DNA of 42,325 nt, taken from positions 1 through 42,325 of the IMG/VR virus record IMGVR_UViG_3300044811_000044; one strand, written 5' to 3'. The translations under genes and the position numbers were made by a program. This document shows, piece after piece, positions 16,230 through 23,598 of this stretch. Position 1 is the stretch's first letter. Each line of letters begins with the position of its first letter. The notes beneath the pieces were generated by a model that was not told where the DNA came from, did not search any database, and saw only the letters and a list, made by a program, of their open reading frames with translations. The stretch comes from a virus.

Positions 16230-18029
16230 TTAATGACAGGCCATAAGGATGCCACCTCCACTCGCGAGGATATCAGAATCACCGGGCACTCCTAGGATCG
16301 TGCCGAGTTGATCGATAAACACTCTCTGGAGTGGCGGAATCACCCCCGTGTCGTCGGGCGTGATATTCAAAAGAAAATTGCTGTGGAAGGAGACGAGCTC
16401 GGTGAGCTTTGCGGCGGCTGCGGCCGGATCGATGTAAACTTCGCTAGCCGACGTCCAAACCCAGGTGTCATCCACCCGTGACGGCTCGCAGAACTCGGAA
16501 GCAATGATCGTCGATGCGTCTGGGGATGTTCCCTCGTTGTTCTCGTAGACGGCGATGTCAGAATGAAGAAGTTTATCCACAACGGCGTCGTGGGAATTGT
16601 TGATCAGAATGCAGTTTGGCTGAAGGGACGTGACTAGGGCGCGGATCGGCGCGTAAGGACAAGCAGTGTAGCCGACGGTGTATCCCCAGGAGTCTGTCCA
16701 AAGGTAATCGATCTGCCCGTAATTTGTGAGCAGCTCGGTGATCTGCTCCGAGATATACTGGGTAAACGTTGGGCCGGTGTTCACATAGGTTCCGTTCGCC
16801 CCGGACCGCGTGGTTGTGAACCATGAATCGTAGAAATTAATGTAGAGCCCGACGCCTAGCCCGCGTGCCCTGGCTTTTGTTACGTAATCCTCTACGATAT
16901 CGATCCCATTGCCAACATACCAAGGGGTGGGCCCGATGTTTGGAGCTCCGCTCGCCGTAGGCCAAAGGCAAAAGGCTCCTCCATGCTTTGCCGTAAAGAT
17001 GATATATTTCGCACCCATCCTCTCAGCCCCGTCCAGCATGTTCTTCATGGAGTAGTGGGATGGAGCGAACCAGATATTGGCAGCAGCCTGTAGGACTGGG
17101 TCGACCGCGGCGGGGAAGGTCGCGGCGCTCCAGGTTATGAAAGCGCCGAATTGAAGCTTGTTGTAATTGACGATCACCATCGGGACCGTGCTCGCATTCG
17201 TGGCTGTGATGGAGCCAGTGGGGAAAATGGTTCCATTGTAGGTCACGTGGACGACCTGCCCAGCGCCGATGAAAACAGGGCCAAGCTTTAGTGAGAACGC
17301 GGTTCCCGATCCCGTCAGAGAGGCGAGCGGCAACGCTACTCCGTCGGCTGTGGCGGTAAAATCGGCCAGGATCAGACCAATGGCGGTACCTGCGAAGGTG
17401 AGATTGATTTTCTCGCCAGTAGTCGGCACCGTCGACGTAGGCGCTGGAGGCTGTCCATATGGCCAAGCCTGAATCCTTCCAAATCGTATTCCGGTGCTGT
17501 CTGTGTTGGCTCCTCCCAAGAGGATTGCGATCCAACCAGCCGCTGAAATTTGGCTGTTCGTGCCAGACGCGATCGACACTCCGTCTTTGTAGGCAGTGAT
17601 CGTCGTACCATGGCAGGAGACCGCGAAATTGTACGTTACGCCGGGGCTAGGCGTGAAATCAACGTTACTTCCGATCTGCGTCGGAGAGCCACTAACATAG
17701 CAGTAGAGAATCAAAACGTTGGTCGAACCATCGTAAATCAGATCATACCTGTCTCCCGTTGGGGTGACACGTGGGGCGATATGAAAACCTTGGTCGCTCT
17801 GAACATCCAGAAACGTGACGGGAATGAGGGCTTCCACATCCGCAGGATAGGTTCCGTTGTAGGAACAAAAGCCCGCAGCGCCAGCGAAGTTGCACTTGAT
17901 TCTTCCCAGCCCGTCGAGAAGCGGATCTCCACCGAAGGCGGTACTAAACGGTCCGCCTAGATCTACCGTGTGCGCAGAGCAGAGTTCGTTGTTTGTGCCC
18001 TGGTATGAATCGAGAAGAACTAAGCTCAT
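16230..18029 (-). CDS. Tail fibre with lectin-like and GH29 alpha-L-fucosidase-like domains
   Basis: A 599-residue protein. Residues about 1-190 look like a concanavalin-type lectin fold (FHIAPRVTPTGDRYDLIYDG, ITAYKDGVSIASG). About 195-290 form a linker beta domain. About 292-580 match GH29: FGAFITW (294-300), KYIIFTAKHGGAFCLWPT (341-358), LLTNYGQIDYLWTDSWG (433-449) with Asp446 at the usual nucleophile position, and FLLNITPDDTGVIPP (552-566). GH29 enzymes remove alpha-linked L-fucose. On a fibre this would trim or bind fucosylated surface glycan during adsorption. Acid/base candidates are Glu512 or Glu515. The canonical TAKHHDGF is TAKHGGAF here. Confidence 0.75.
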   Translation of the reverse strand: MSLVLLDSYQGTNNELCSAHTVDLGGPFSTAFGGDPLLDGLGRIKCNFAGAAGFCSYNGTYPADVEALIPVTFLDVQSDQGFHIAPRVTPTGDRYDLIYDGSTNVLILYCYVSGSPTQIGSNVDFTPSPGVTYNFAVSCHGTTITAYKDGVSIASGTNSQISAAGWIAILLGGANTDSTGIRFGRIQAWPYGQPPAPTSTVPTTGEKINLTFAGTAIGLILADFTATADGVALPLASLTGSGTAFSLKLGPVFIGAGQVVHVTYNGTIFPTGSITATNASTVPMVIVNYNKLQFGAFITWSAATFPAAVDPVLQAAANIWFAPSHYSMKNMLDGAERMGAKYIIFTAKHGGAFCLWPTASGAPNIGPTPWYVGNGIDIVEDYVTKARARGLGVGLYINFYDSWFTTTRSGANGTYVNTGPTFTQYISEQITELLTNYGQIDYLWTDSWGYTVGYTACPYAPIRALVTSLQPNCILINNSHDAVVDKLLHSDIAVYENNEGTSPDASTIIASEFCEPSRVDDTWVWTSASEVYIDPAAAAAKLTELVSFHSNFLLNITPDDTGVIPPLQRVFIDQLGTILGVPGDSDILASGGGILMACH

Positions 18030-18041
18030 AGCTGGAGACTT

Positions 18042-18515
18042 TTAATAACCTGGGATCAGGCTGACCACGTCCCATTTGTCGGCGGCTTCGTTGTAGATCG
18101 CGGCAAAAATGTCCATGACGTTCGCGTCGGAGCTCCAAGCGAGCGGGGTTGTGGCACTCGTTGGTATCCGAAACTTGCTGCCGAGGGTTATCGTTCTTCC
18201 TCCTGTCGCGTCCTGCTTGATCCTCAGTTTTATGAAATGGCCGTTCGCCGGGTTCGATGGATTCGCGATCGTCACATTCCCCGTAAGGGTGAGGTCGAAC
18301 GTTTCCGCTCTTAGAAGGTCGGGCGTTACGGTCGCAGCGTACGTGAGCGAAGTGATATTCGCCACGGTTCCGCCTAATTGCTCAGCGGGTGCGGGCGCCC
18401 GATCTCCGAGTGAAGGGGACCTGAGCAATCCGGCGGTGGAGGGGTCTAAGACATTTGCTGTGACGGTTGCGCCGGAGGCGTCAACGAATGAGAGGGTGGT
18501 TCTGGGGATGCTCAT
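18042..18515 (-). CDS. Small tail-fibre accessory protein (beta-rich fibre domain)
   Basis: The 157 residues contain a domain common in phage fibres: FDLTLTGNVTIANPSNPANG, then IKLRIKQDATGGRTITLGSKF, then a closing strand block ending KWDVVSLIPGY. The first 50 residues carry the block SLGDRAPAPAEQL, shared with the paralogue at 18979..19263. It probably trimerises or caps a fibre. The stop lies just before the fucosidase-like gene, and the start overlaps the upstream stop (ATGA). Confidence 0.7.
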   Translation of the reverse strand: MSIPRTTLSFVDASGATVTANVLDPSTAGLLRSPSLGDRAPAPAEQLGGTVANITSLTYAATVTPDLLRAETFDLTLTGNVTIANPSNPANGHFIKLRIKQDATGGRTITLGSKFRIPTSATTPLAWSSDANVMDIFAAIYNEAADKWDVVSLIPGY

Positions 18516-18982
18516 GAGAGTGTGAGTGCGACTGCCCTGACCGTTCCGTCCGATCCTTTGAATCTTACGGTGATCGTAGTGTTACTCGTGGCTTCGAAGG
18601 AAAGCTCTCCGTTTGCGGCCGGGACTGCAGAGGCCAGGGGTCGGAAGCCGTTAGCGCTCTCGATATCGGTGATCGATTTGAGCGTCAGGCCGGCTACCAG
18701 TTTGTAGTCCTTGGCCGGCGTATTGTGAGCAACTGCTGTTGTGCTTTCCTGCGCGCGTACAATCGTAAGTGTCTCTGTAGAACGTGCGGTTACGCGAATT
18801 ATCTCCCGCAGAGGATCATCAGCCGGATCCGGATAATCCGTAGCGTTCCACCAAACGGCATTAAATGGCACGGCTGGCATGCGCGCGCCGCCGCCGGCAA
18901 TGAGTACGATAGAGGTCGCGGCGCTTGTGTAGCCGAGGGATACCGTGGCTTTCGCAAAGTTTTTGTGGGCGTCGAAACTCAT
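18512..18982 (-). CDS. Tail-fibre associated protein
   Basis: A 156-residue, beta-rich protein. The pattern of an N-terminal Phe-Ala-x-x-x-Val block, a PFNAVWWNATDYP segment, EIIRVTARSTETLTIVRAQE and a GFRPLASAVPAANGEL tail occurs in small phage proteins encoded beside fibres. Its role is likely fibre attachment or surface decoration, not enzymatic. It overlaps both neighbours by four bases (ATGA), consistent with coupled translation within the receptor-binding cluster. Confidence 0.65.
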   Translation of the reverse strand: MSFDAHKNFAKATVSLGYTSAATSIVLIAGGGARMPAVPFNAVWWNATDYPDPADDPLREIIRVTARSTETLTIVRAQESTTAVAHNTPAKDYKLVAGLTLKSITDIESANGFRPLASAVPAANGELSFEATSNTTITVRFKGSDGTVRAVALTLS

Positions 18983-19263
18983 AGGGCAATCGATCCGAGA
19001 GAGGATGAACCAAGGGACGAACCGGTGAAGTCTTGAGCCACGAGGGGCGCGGCCGGCGGACGATCAGGTAAGACTGACGGGAATAGGTCAACGTATTCGA
19101 AGTCACCCTTCGGTCCGAAGAGCTGAGCCGTGGGCGCTGGTGCTCGTTCTCCTAACCCCGGACAATCGAGAACTATGCAGACCGATGGATCGGGCACTAG
19201 GCACGTGACGACGGCGCCCAGGTTATCGGTAAAATCCATCTCAACTGGGCCTGCGATGCTCAC
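18979..19263 (-). CDS. Short paralogue of the 18042..18515 fibre accessory protein
   Basis: With a GTG start at 19263 the protein is 94 residues. It aligns from its first residue with the paralogue: VSIAGPVEMDF against MSIPRTTLSF, then LVPDPS against VLDPS, then PGLGERAPAPTAQL against PSLGDRAPAPAEQL. It stops before the beta-rich fibre domain, so it is only the N-terminal module plus a Pro/Ser/Leu-rich tail (GSSLGSSSLGSIAL). An AAAGGA sits a few bases upstream, and the GTG overlaps the stop of a 57-residue gene (GTGA). Both observations support this start over a longer reading from 19353. Confidence 0.65.
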   Translation of the reverse strand: MSIAGPVEMDFTDNLGAVVTCLVPDPSVCIVLDCPGLGERAPAPTAQLFGPKGDFEYVDLFPSVLPDRPPAAPLVAQDFTGSSLGSSSLGSIAL

Positions 19264-19433
19264 TCGTCCTTTGTCGCTAACGCTTCGACTTTCAACGCAT
19301 GCTTTTCGTGTTCGCGAAGACTCTTTTTGATCTCCCGCGCGCGACCCTGCCAAAAGGTAACAGCCTCTTTCGCCAGCGCGAGGTCCTTACGATGCGCTTC
19401 GATGATTTGCTGGCTTTGTTTTGGCGTCTTCAT
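19260..19433 (-). CDS. 57-residue basic helical protein
   Basis: A short frame from ATG at 19433 to TGA at 19260 encodes 57 residues, almost all charged or helix-forming (KQSQQIIEAHRKDLALAKEA, then FWQGRAREIKKSL). It overlaps the downstream GTG start by four bases (GTGA) and the upstream gene by 47. The composition suggests a single amphipathic helix or coiled coil. No family is recognised. It is supported by the coupling geometry and the absence of any other gene across the gap. Confidence 0.55.
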   Translation of the reverse strand: MKTPKQSQQIIEAHRKDLALAKEAVTFWQGRAREIKKSLREHEKHALKVEALATKDE

Positions 19434-19653
19434 TTGAGCGGCGTTCGTTTCGTTGGCCAGCGAGGGTTTTAAGTTGTTCGTCCACTGCGAGCTGATCGGA
19501 AGTCTTGGGCGCGGCGGCGAGCTCGGTTCTGTCGGGGTTTAAGACCATCATCGCTTCGGAGATCCGGGCCGCCTCGCTCAGTCCCTGGAACTGACACCGT
19601 GTCGAGGTGAGGAACCCGTTCACGAGCGCGAAAGCTTCTTTTGGGGTCATCAT
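19387..19653 (-). CDS. Small unknown protein downstream of the repeat fibre
   Basis: An 88-residue protein, with two consecutive ATG codons at 19653 and 19650. Residues about 5-60 are helical (KEAFALVNGFLTSTRCQFQG, LSEAARISEAMMVL); the last 30 are polar and low-complexity. The conserved-looking part resembles short helical phage proteins with an L-T-x-x-E-A-x-x-I-x-x-A-x-x-x-L pattern, but no function is known. A 9-bp hairpin lies just upstream of the start. It overlaps the next, shorter gene by 47 bases. Confidence 0.55.
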   Translation of the reverse strand: MMTPKEAFALVNGFLTSTRCQFQGLSEAARISEAMMVLNPDRTELAAAPKTSDQLAVDEQLKTLAGQRNERRSNEDAKTKPANHRSAS

Positions 19654-19658
19654 TAGGA

Positions 19659-19680
19659 TGAGGTCTATGGGTAGACCTCA
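19659..19680. repeat. Perfect 9-bp inverted repeat upstream of a small gene
   Basis: TGAGGTCTA, a TGGG loop, then TAGACCTCA. It lies in the short gap after the repeat fibre stop, six bases before the next ATG on the minus strand. There is no T-tract, so it is not an intrinsic terminator. It could hold an RNA-processing site or control translation of the downstream gene. Confidence 0.5.
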
Positions 19681-19692
19681 GGACTTGCAAGT

Positions 19693-21480
19693 CTACGCAC
19701 AAAGGACCGAAACCGTAGTTCCGTTGATCGTCATCGGGAATGATTTTGTTGCGACGTTTATCAGCAGGCCGGTTGTGAGTGGAACCTGCGGCAATGAGAT
19801 GGCTCCAGAACGATCGAAACTTAGGATTGTAGATGCTGAGAAATAGTTATCGGCCACCGTTCGAAGAGACCATGTTGCTGCGCTGACGATCAAATCCCAA
19901 ATCTTTTGATTAGTACTGGCTCCGGATTGCACCCAGGTCGTGTACGCGTCTCCTCCACTCGCCCAAAGCGTGGTTCCGGTAGTCCCAGAGACTGGAGTGG
20001 TTCCCGAGGTAGCGAGCACAGACGCAACGAACAGATTTCCAGAATCGTCGAGGGTCGAGGTTGAATCTTGGATAGTAGTCCCTCCGGTGCCATCGGCGCG
20101 TATGAGGCGATTGTCGACTGAGCCAGTCGATCCCGTGATGCTACCCGCAGAGACTGCAGTAATATTGCCAGACGAATCGGAAACGAGCGTGCCAGTCCCG
20201 TAAGATGCTAGCCTGAGCTTCCCGTCGCTCTTAATCCTGAATGAAAACTGGCTCAATGACCCTTGGTAAATGAAGAAATCGTCTGTCCCGTTCGCTCCTG
20301 TGTCGTTTCCTAAAGCCCATTGGAATAAACTATTTGCGTACCAATCTATCTGGCTTTTCTTGCTCCCACTTGAGCCTAAGTTCCTAAGCTCAATACCATT
20401 CTCAACGGACGCATTGCTCGCAACGACTAACGGGATACGGGTTCCGCCGCTGGCGCCGGTTATAACCATCTCCCCATTATCGCTTAACGTGGTCGATGAA
20501 TCCTGGCCGAGCTTGCCGGTCGTCCCGTCGAATCTCAGGAGCGCATTGTCTGTTGCAGAAGACGGGCCCACAAAATCGCCGGTGCCAGCGCTAGTGAGCG
20601 ACCAAGTGTTAGTTCCCGTACGCTGAAGTAAACCGGTTCCCGTTAGAGCCGCAATGGCAGAAAGATCCCCGTCAAGAGGCTGCGCGTCCACTATCCCGTA
20701 GCCGGCAAGCGTTGTGGGCGTAGAAGTGATCAAAGACCACGCAAGGGCGCCTGTGAACGAAGTGGCTGTGATGTTTCCGGTCACCGTTAGGACGTTGGAT
20801 GTCTTGTCCCAGGTGAGGTCCGCGTCGCCGCCGAATGAGCCGGAGTCGTTGAACTGGAGCTGAGTGTTGCTGCCTCCAGGCGAGCCGCCTCCGCCAGAAG
20901 CAGTAAGTGCACCTCCCGAAAACGAAAGACCACTGCCGATAGTGACAGCGGACCAGGTAGATAACGCGCTCCGATAATAGATCGTATTCGTGCCAGTGAG
21001 AGCGGCGAGAGCGGAAAGGTCTCCGTCGAGGGGTTGAGCATCAACGATACCGTAGCCGGATAAAGTCGTAGGAGTTGAGCCAATGTCAGACCAGGGGACG
21101 GTTGCGGATAGACTCCAGGCGTCCGTACCTGTGCGTTTAGTGTATCCGGTACCTGAGAGCGCTTCGATTGCGGAAAGGTCATTGGCAAGGCCGAAGGTTG
21201 GATTGCCGGCTACGCCGGCGGGGTTAGTGATTGTGAGGCCGGCCGCGGGCGCGGTGAGCGTGCGGAGTGCCCAGGTGTCGGTTGCGGTGCGGACTGCGAT
21301 TCCCGTTCCGGTGAGAGCTTCGATCGCCTGGAGATCAGGCGCACCACTGACCTGCGAGAAGTCGACGGAGACCGTAGGATTCCCGGAGTTGTCCGATGGC
21401 GAACCAGAGACCGCACCGGCGCCGAGCGGAGGGCGGTCCTTTGTCACGATCCGATCGAAGTCTGTGAAGTCGACGGGCAT
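19693..21480 (-). CDS. Long tail fibre with internal repeats
   Basis: The 595-residue protein has four copies of a repeat near residues 49, 100, 155 and 268, of the form D-L-x-A-x-x-A-L-T-G-T-x with a following R-T-G-T-x-T-W-S-L. Two copies of TPTTL-x-GYGIVDAQPLDGDL precede the third and fourth. This repeat is typical of beta-structured phage fibre shafts. The C-terminal half (LLRFDGTTGKLGQDSSTTL, LRLASYGTG) is typical fibre tip sequence with no enzymatic motif. The start shares one base with the upstream stop (TGATG). It is the first large gene after TerS. Confidence 0.8.
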   Translation of the reverse strand: MPVDFTDFDRIVTKDRPPLGAGAVSGSPSDNSGNPTVSVDFSQVSGAPDLQAIEALTGTGIAVRTATDTWALRTLTAPAAGLTITNPAGVAGNPTFGLANDLSAIEALSGTGYTKRTGTDAWSLSATVPWSDIGSTPTTLSGYGIVDAQPLDGDLSALAALTGTNTIYYRSALSTWSAVTIGSGLSFSGGALTASGGGGSPGGSNTQLQFNDSGSFGGDADLTWDKTSNVLTVTGNITATSFTGALAWSLITSTPTTLAGYGIVDAQPLDGDLSAIAALTGTGLLQRTGTNTWSLTSAGTGDFVGPSSATDNALLRFDGTTGKLGQDSSTTLSDNGEMVITGASGGTRIPLVVASNASVENGIELRNLGSSGSKKSQIDWYANSLFQWALGNDTGANGTDDFFIYQGSLSQFSFRIKSDGKLRLASYGTGTLVSDSSGNITAVSAGSITGSTGSVDNRLIRADGTGGTTIQDSTSTLDDSGNLFVASVLATSGTTPVSGTTGTTLWASGGDAYTTWVQSGASTNQKIWDLIVSAATWSLRTVADNYFSASTILSFDRSGAISLPQVPLTTGLLINVATKSFPMTINGTTVSVLCA

Positions 21481-21716
21481 CAGTCGAATGGATCGAGGTC
21501 AGCTTCGTTGAGAATAAATCTCCGGTTCTTACCGGTGCGAGTGTCGTGCCAGTGGCCGACAAGATAAACGTGACCGTCTGCGCACCGCTCGTAGGAAGTG
21601 CCAAAATAGACCCAGCCTATGCCCAGGACCCAGCGAACCCAGGCGCGAAAGCGTTCGATCATGATCTCGCCGTAATGAACGCGTCGATAGTCGGGAGCAA
21701 GCTTGCTTAGGGACAT
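21480..21716 (-). CDS. Small unknown protein before the repeat fibre
   Basis: A 78-residue protein with an aromatic, mildly hydrophobic centre (MIERFRAWVRWVLGIGWVYF, residues 19-38) and a charged end, HDTRTGKNRRFILNEADLDP. It could be a peripheral or single-pass membrane protein. It overlaps a 5'-adjacent frame (21529..21792) over 188 bases. Its composition looks more protein-like than that frame within the overlap. The stop shares one base with the fibre start (TGATG). Confidence 0.55.
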   Translation of the reverse strand: MSLSKLAPDYRRVHYGEIMIERFRAWVRWVLGIGWVYFGTSYERCADGHVYLVGHWHDTRTGKNRRFILNEADLDPFD

Positions 21717-21792
21717 CCGCAGGGCACGAGGTTTTTGCTAGCACGTCGGCAAACTCCTTCCAAATCGCCTCTCCTATATCGCGAGCGTTCAT
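21529..21792 (-). CDS. Doubtful overlapping small ORF after TerS
   Basis: An 87-residue frame starts at an ATG overlapping the TerS stop (ATGA), the junction type used throughout this genome. Its first 32 residues (MNARDIGEAIWKEFADVLAK) look like a real helix. The rest is Arg/Ser/His-rich and lies antiphase to the better-looking 21480..21716 gene. Either this is a short gene whose tail is noise, or a frameshift joins it to the next frame near 21710. I keep it at low confidence. Confidence 0.3.
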   Translation of the reverse strand: MNARDIGEAIWKEFADVLAKTSCPADVPKQACSRLSTRSLRRDHDRTLSRLGSLGPGHRLGLFWHFLRAVRRRSRLSCRPLARHSHR

Positions 21793-22454
21793 GCTGGATA
21801 GACGCGCGTGCGGCGCTTTTGCGGGGGGTTCTCTTCCGGGACAGGGAAAGCATCGAAATCCTCCTCGAACGGGCCTGGCGTTCGTTTCTGCTCACGTGCC
21901 GAGCCTGCAGGAGTCGCGGTCTCTCCTGCAGGGACACCTTCCGCCGTTTCAGCGGAGACCGCCCTGACCTCGGCCGCCGGTGCTTCGGCTTCGGTCTTTT
22001 GCCCAGCGGGCAATTGGAAACTCTGGACGTCGATCACTTCATCTTCGGCCGGCAGGGGCGAGGAGCCATTGAGCGCGGCCATGACGGAAACGAGGGTGAT
22101 CTCTCCTTCGACGGACACGATTTGTCTATCGTCGCCGGTCATTCGATTGTCGATAACAATAGCCCGCTGACGCTCGAGGATACTCGCGCGCACGTTCTCG
22201 GCAAACTGGAGTAAGAGTTCCCGCTTTCGAGCGCGGGTCAGGAACGGGCGCTTTTCGTCGGGCTTTGCGAGTTCGCGGATGCGCGCCGCGACGGCGGGGC
22301 GTTTGGCTACCTTGTAGCCGCCTATCTTCGCATTCTTAGAGTCTGAGTTGTACGCCTCCTGGTAGGCATCTTTCTTGGAACGGCCCTGCGCAACCAGGCG
22401 CGCGAACCAGTCTTCTTTGTGCGTGAGTCTGCGGTGAGCTGTTTCGGCTACCAT
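21789..22454 (-). CDS. Terminase small subunit
   Basis: The 221-residue protein starts with a helix-turn-helix type block typical of TerS: LTHKEDWFARLVAQGRSKKD, AYQEAYNSDS, then YKVAKRPAVAARIRELAKPD. A helical oligomerisation part follows (RKRELLLQFAENVRASIL), then an acidic Ala/Glu/Pro-rich tail ending in basic residues. TerS recognises the packaging site and loads TerL, which here is encoded about 8 kb downstream beyond the fibre cluster. The ATG has a strong Shine-Dalgarno (AGGTGAGG). It is the first gene of the late minus-strand unit. Confidence 0.8.
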   Translation of the reverse strand: MVAETAHRRLTHKEDWFARLVAQGRSKKDAYQEAYNSDSKNAKIGGYKVAKRPAVAARIRELAKPDEKRPFLTRARKRELLLQFAENVRASILERQRAIVIDNRMTGDDRQIVSVEGEITLVSVMAALNGSSPLPAEDEVIDVQSFQLPAGQKTEAEAPAAEVRAVSAETAEGVPAGETATPAGSAREQKRTPGPFEEDFDAFPVPEENPPQKRRTRVYPA

Positions 22455-22544
22455 CGGACCTCACCTTTAGTTTTCCGTGGTGAATTTTGCGAGGAGAAAG
22501 CGGTTAGCCTTGCACCGAACGCGGGAAACGGTGTCCGCTTCACT

Positions 22545-22985
22545 ATGGCTAAAAAAGCTTCCGCGCAACGGCATCAGAGGCCCGATCCGTGCCCGGTAAC
22601 CCGTAAGGACCTCGAGGAGCTGTTCATCAGTCTGTACTGGGTCCAGCGCAGTAATACGCAAAAGATCATGGCTAAACTCTCCGAACTGAGCGCAAAGCTC
22701 ACCTCAATCGACGACCAATTGGATAAAGCACAAACCGAGATCACTGGAGCGGTGGCAACGCTGCAACAGACGATCGATGATTTGAAGGCTCAAATTGAAG
22801 CTGGATCCGATCCAGTCATTCCCGACGAGGCTCAGGCTGCTCTCGATCGCCTTACCGCGGTCGCTCAGGCGCTTGATGATCTCAATCCCGACGCAGTACC
22901 AAATCCCGGCCCAGTGACCCCGCCGAGCCCGACCAACCCGCCCGAAGGGACAACCCTTCGCCCTAAATCAAAACTTCACAAGTAA
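22545..22985 (+). CDS. Lone plus-strand coiled-coil protein with Pro-rich tail
   Basis: I use the ATG at 22545 (MAKKASAQRHQRPDPCPVTR) because the upstream extension is low quality and overlaps the TerS start. The 146 residues have a long coiled coil (about 24-116, with heptad-like LSELSAKLTSIDDQLDKAQT and TITGAV-type repeats) and a Pro-rich end (PNPGPVTPPSPTNPPEG). No clear Shine-Dalgarno is seen. The gene is divergent from TerS and followed by a strong terminator, so it is an independent unit. Small coiled-coil proteins of this sort are common in phages but have no assigned role. Confidence 0.7.
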   Translation: MAKKASAQRHQRPDPCPVTRKDLEELFISLYWVQRSNTQKIMAKLSELSAKLTSIDDQLDKAQTEITGAVATLQQTIDDLKAQIEAGSDPVIPDEAQAALDRLTAVAQALDDLNPDAVPNPGPVTPPSPTNPPEGTTLRPKSKLHK

Positions 22986-23012
22986 TCCTCACGGCTTACA
23001 ACGATTCGGGGG

Positions 23013-23043
23013 AAAGCCGGTCTCTTCACGAGACCGGCTTTTT
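23013..23043 (+). terminator. Strong intrinsic terminator after the lone plus-strand gene
   Basis: A 12-bp perfect stem (AAAGCCGGTCTC at 23013-23024 with GAGACCGGCTTT at 23030-23041) and a 5-nt loop TTCAC run directly into a T-tract on the plus strand. It also lies at the end of the leftward 23050 gene, but on that strand it is followed by cytosines. Confidence 0.9.
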
Positions 23044-23049
23044 CATGCC

Positions 23050-23598
23050 TCACGTCCGCGCGGTTGCGCTTAACGCGGCGGTGATGGCGTCCATAGATTC
23101 AATCATACCCGTTGGATCAGCGCCTAAATACTCAACTGTTCGTTTCATTGTTTTCTTTGCCCCCTCCAGCGCATCCCGCAGCGCTTTATTTGAGTTGGCT
23201 GCGGTCTCTAACATTTTCTTCATCACCATTTCGGTGCGTTGCCAGGACTCCGTCTCGGCCAGCAGCGCCTCGACAGTCTTATAGTGTTTCTCTCTACTCT
23301 CGCGCAGGATCTTGTTTTCCTGATCGCACGCGTCTAGTTTGCCGTTAAGCGCCGCCACCTCGTCTCGGTCGGCAGATGCGTGCTGGTCGAAATATGCCGA
23401 TTCTCCAGTTTCGTTGCACCGCCAGCCAATATTAGCGCCCTTGATGGCCGTGAGGTTACGCCCTTTAGACGTTTGCTCATTGAACCAAGCGTCTAGGCTG
23501 TTGTAGTCCAGCTCATCCCCTGCCGAAGTTTTCGCCTCGGGCGCGGGTTGCTTATTGTCGTCCGAAGGATGATAACTCCAATCTGATTGATTGCTCAC
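23050..23598 (-). CDS. Coiled-coil protein of unknown function
   Basis: The GTG start at 23598 overlaps the upstream stop (GTGA) and has GGAGG eight bases away, better than the longer reading from 23613. The 182 residues begin polar and acidic (PSDDNKQPAPEAKTSAGDEL), pass a Trp/Cys-containing block (GANIGWRCNETGESAYF), and then form a long helix (EVAALNGKLDACDQENKILR and KALRDALEGAKKTMKRTVEY). No family is recognised. It is the last gene of the leftward early-type unit. Confidence 0.6.
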   Translation of the reverse strand: MSNQSDWSYHPSDDNKQPAPEAKTSAGDELDYNSLDAWFNEQTSKGRNLTAIKGANIGWRCNETGESAYFDQHASADRDEVAALNGKLDACDQENKILRESREKHYKTVEALLAETESWQRTEMVMKKMLETAANSNKALRDALEGAKKTMKRTVEYLGADPTGMIESMDAITAALSATART

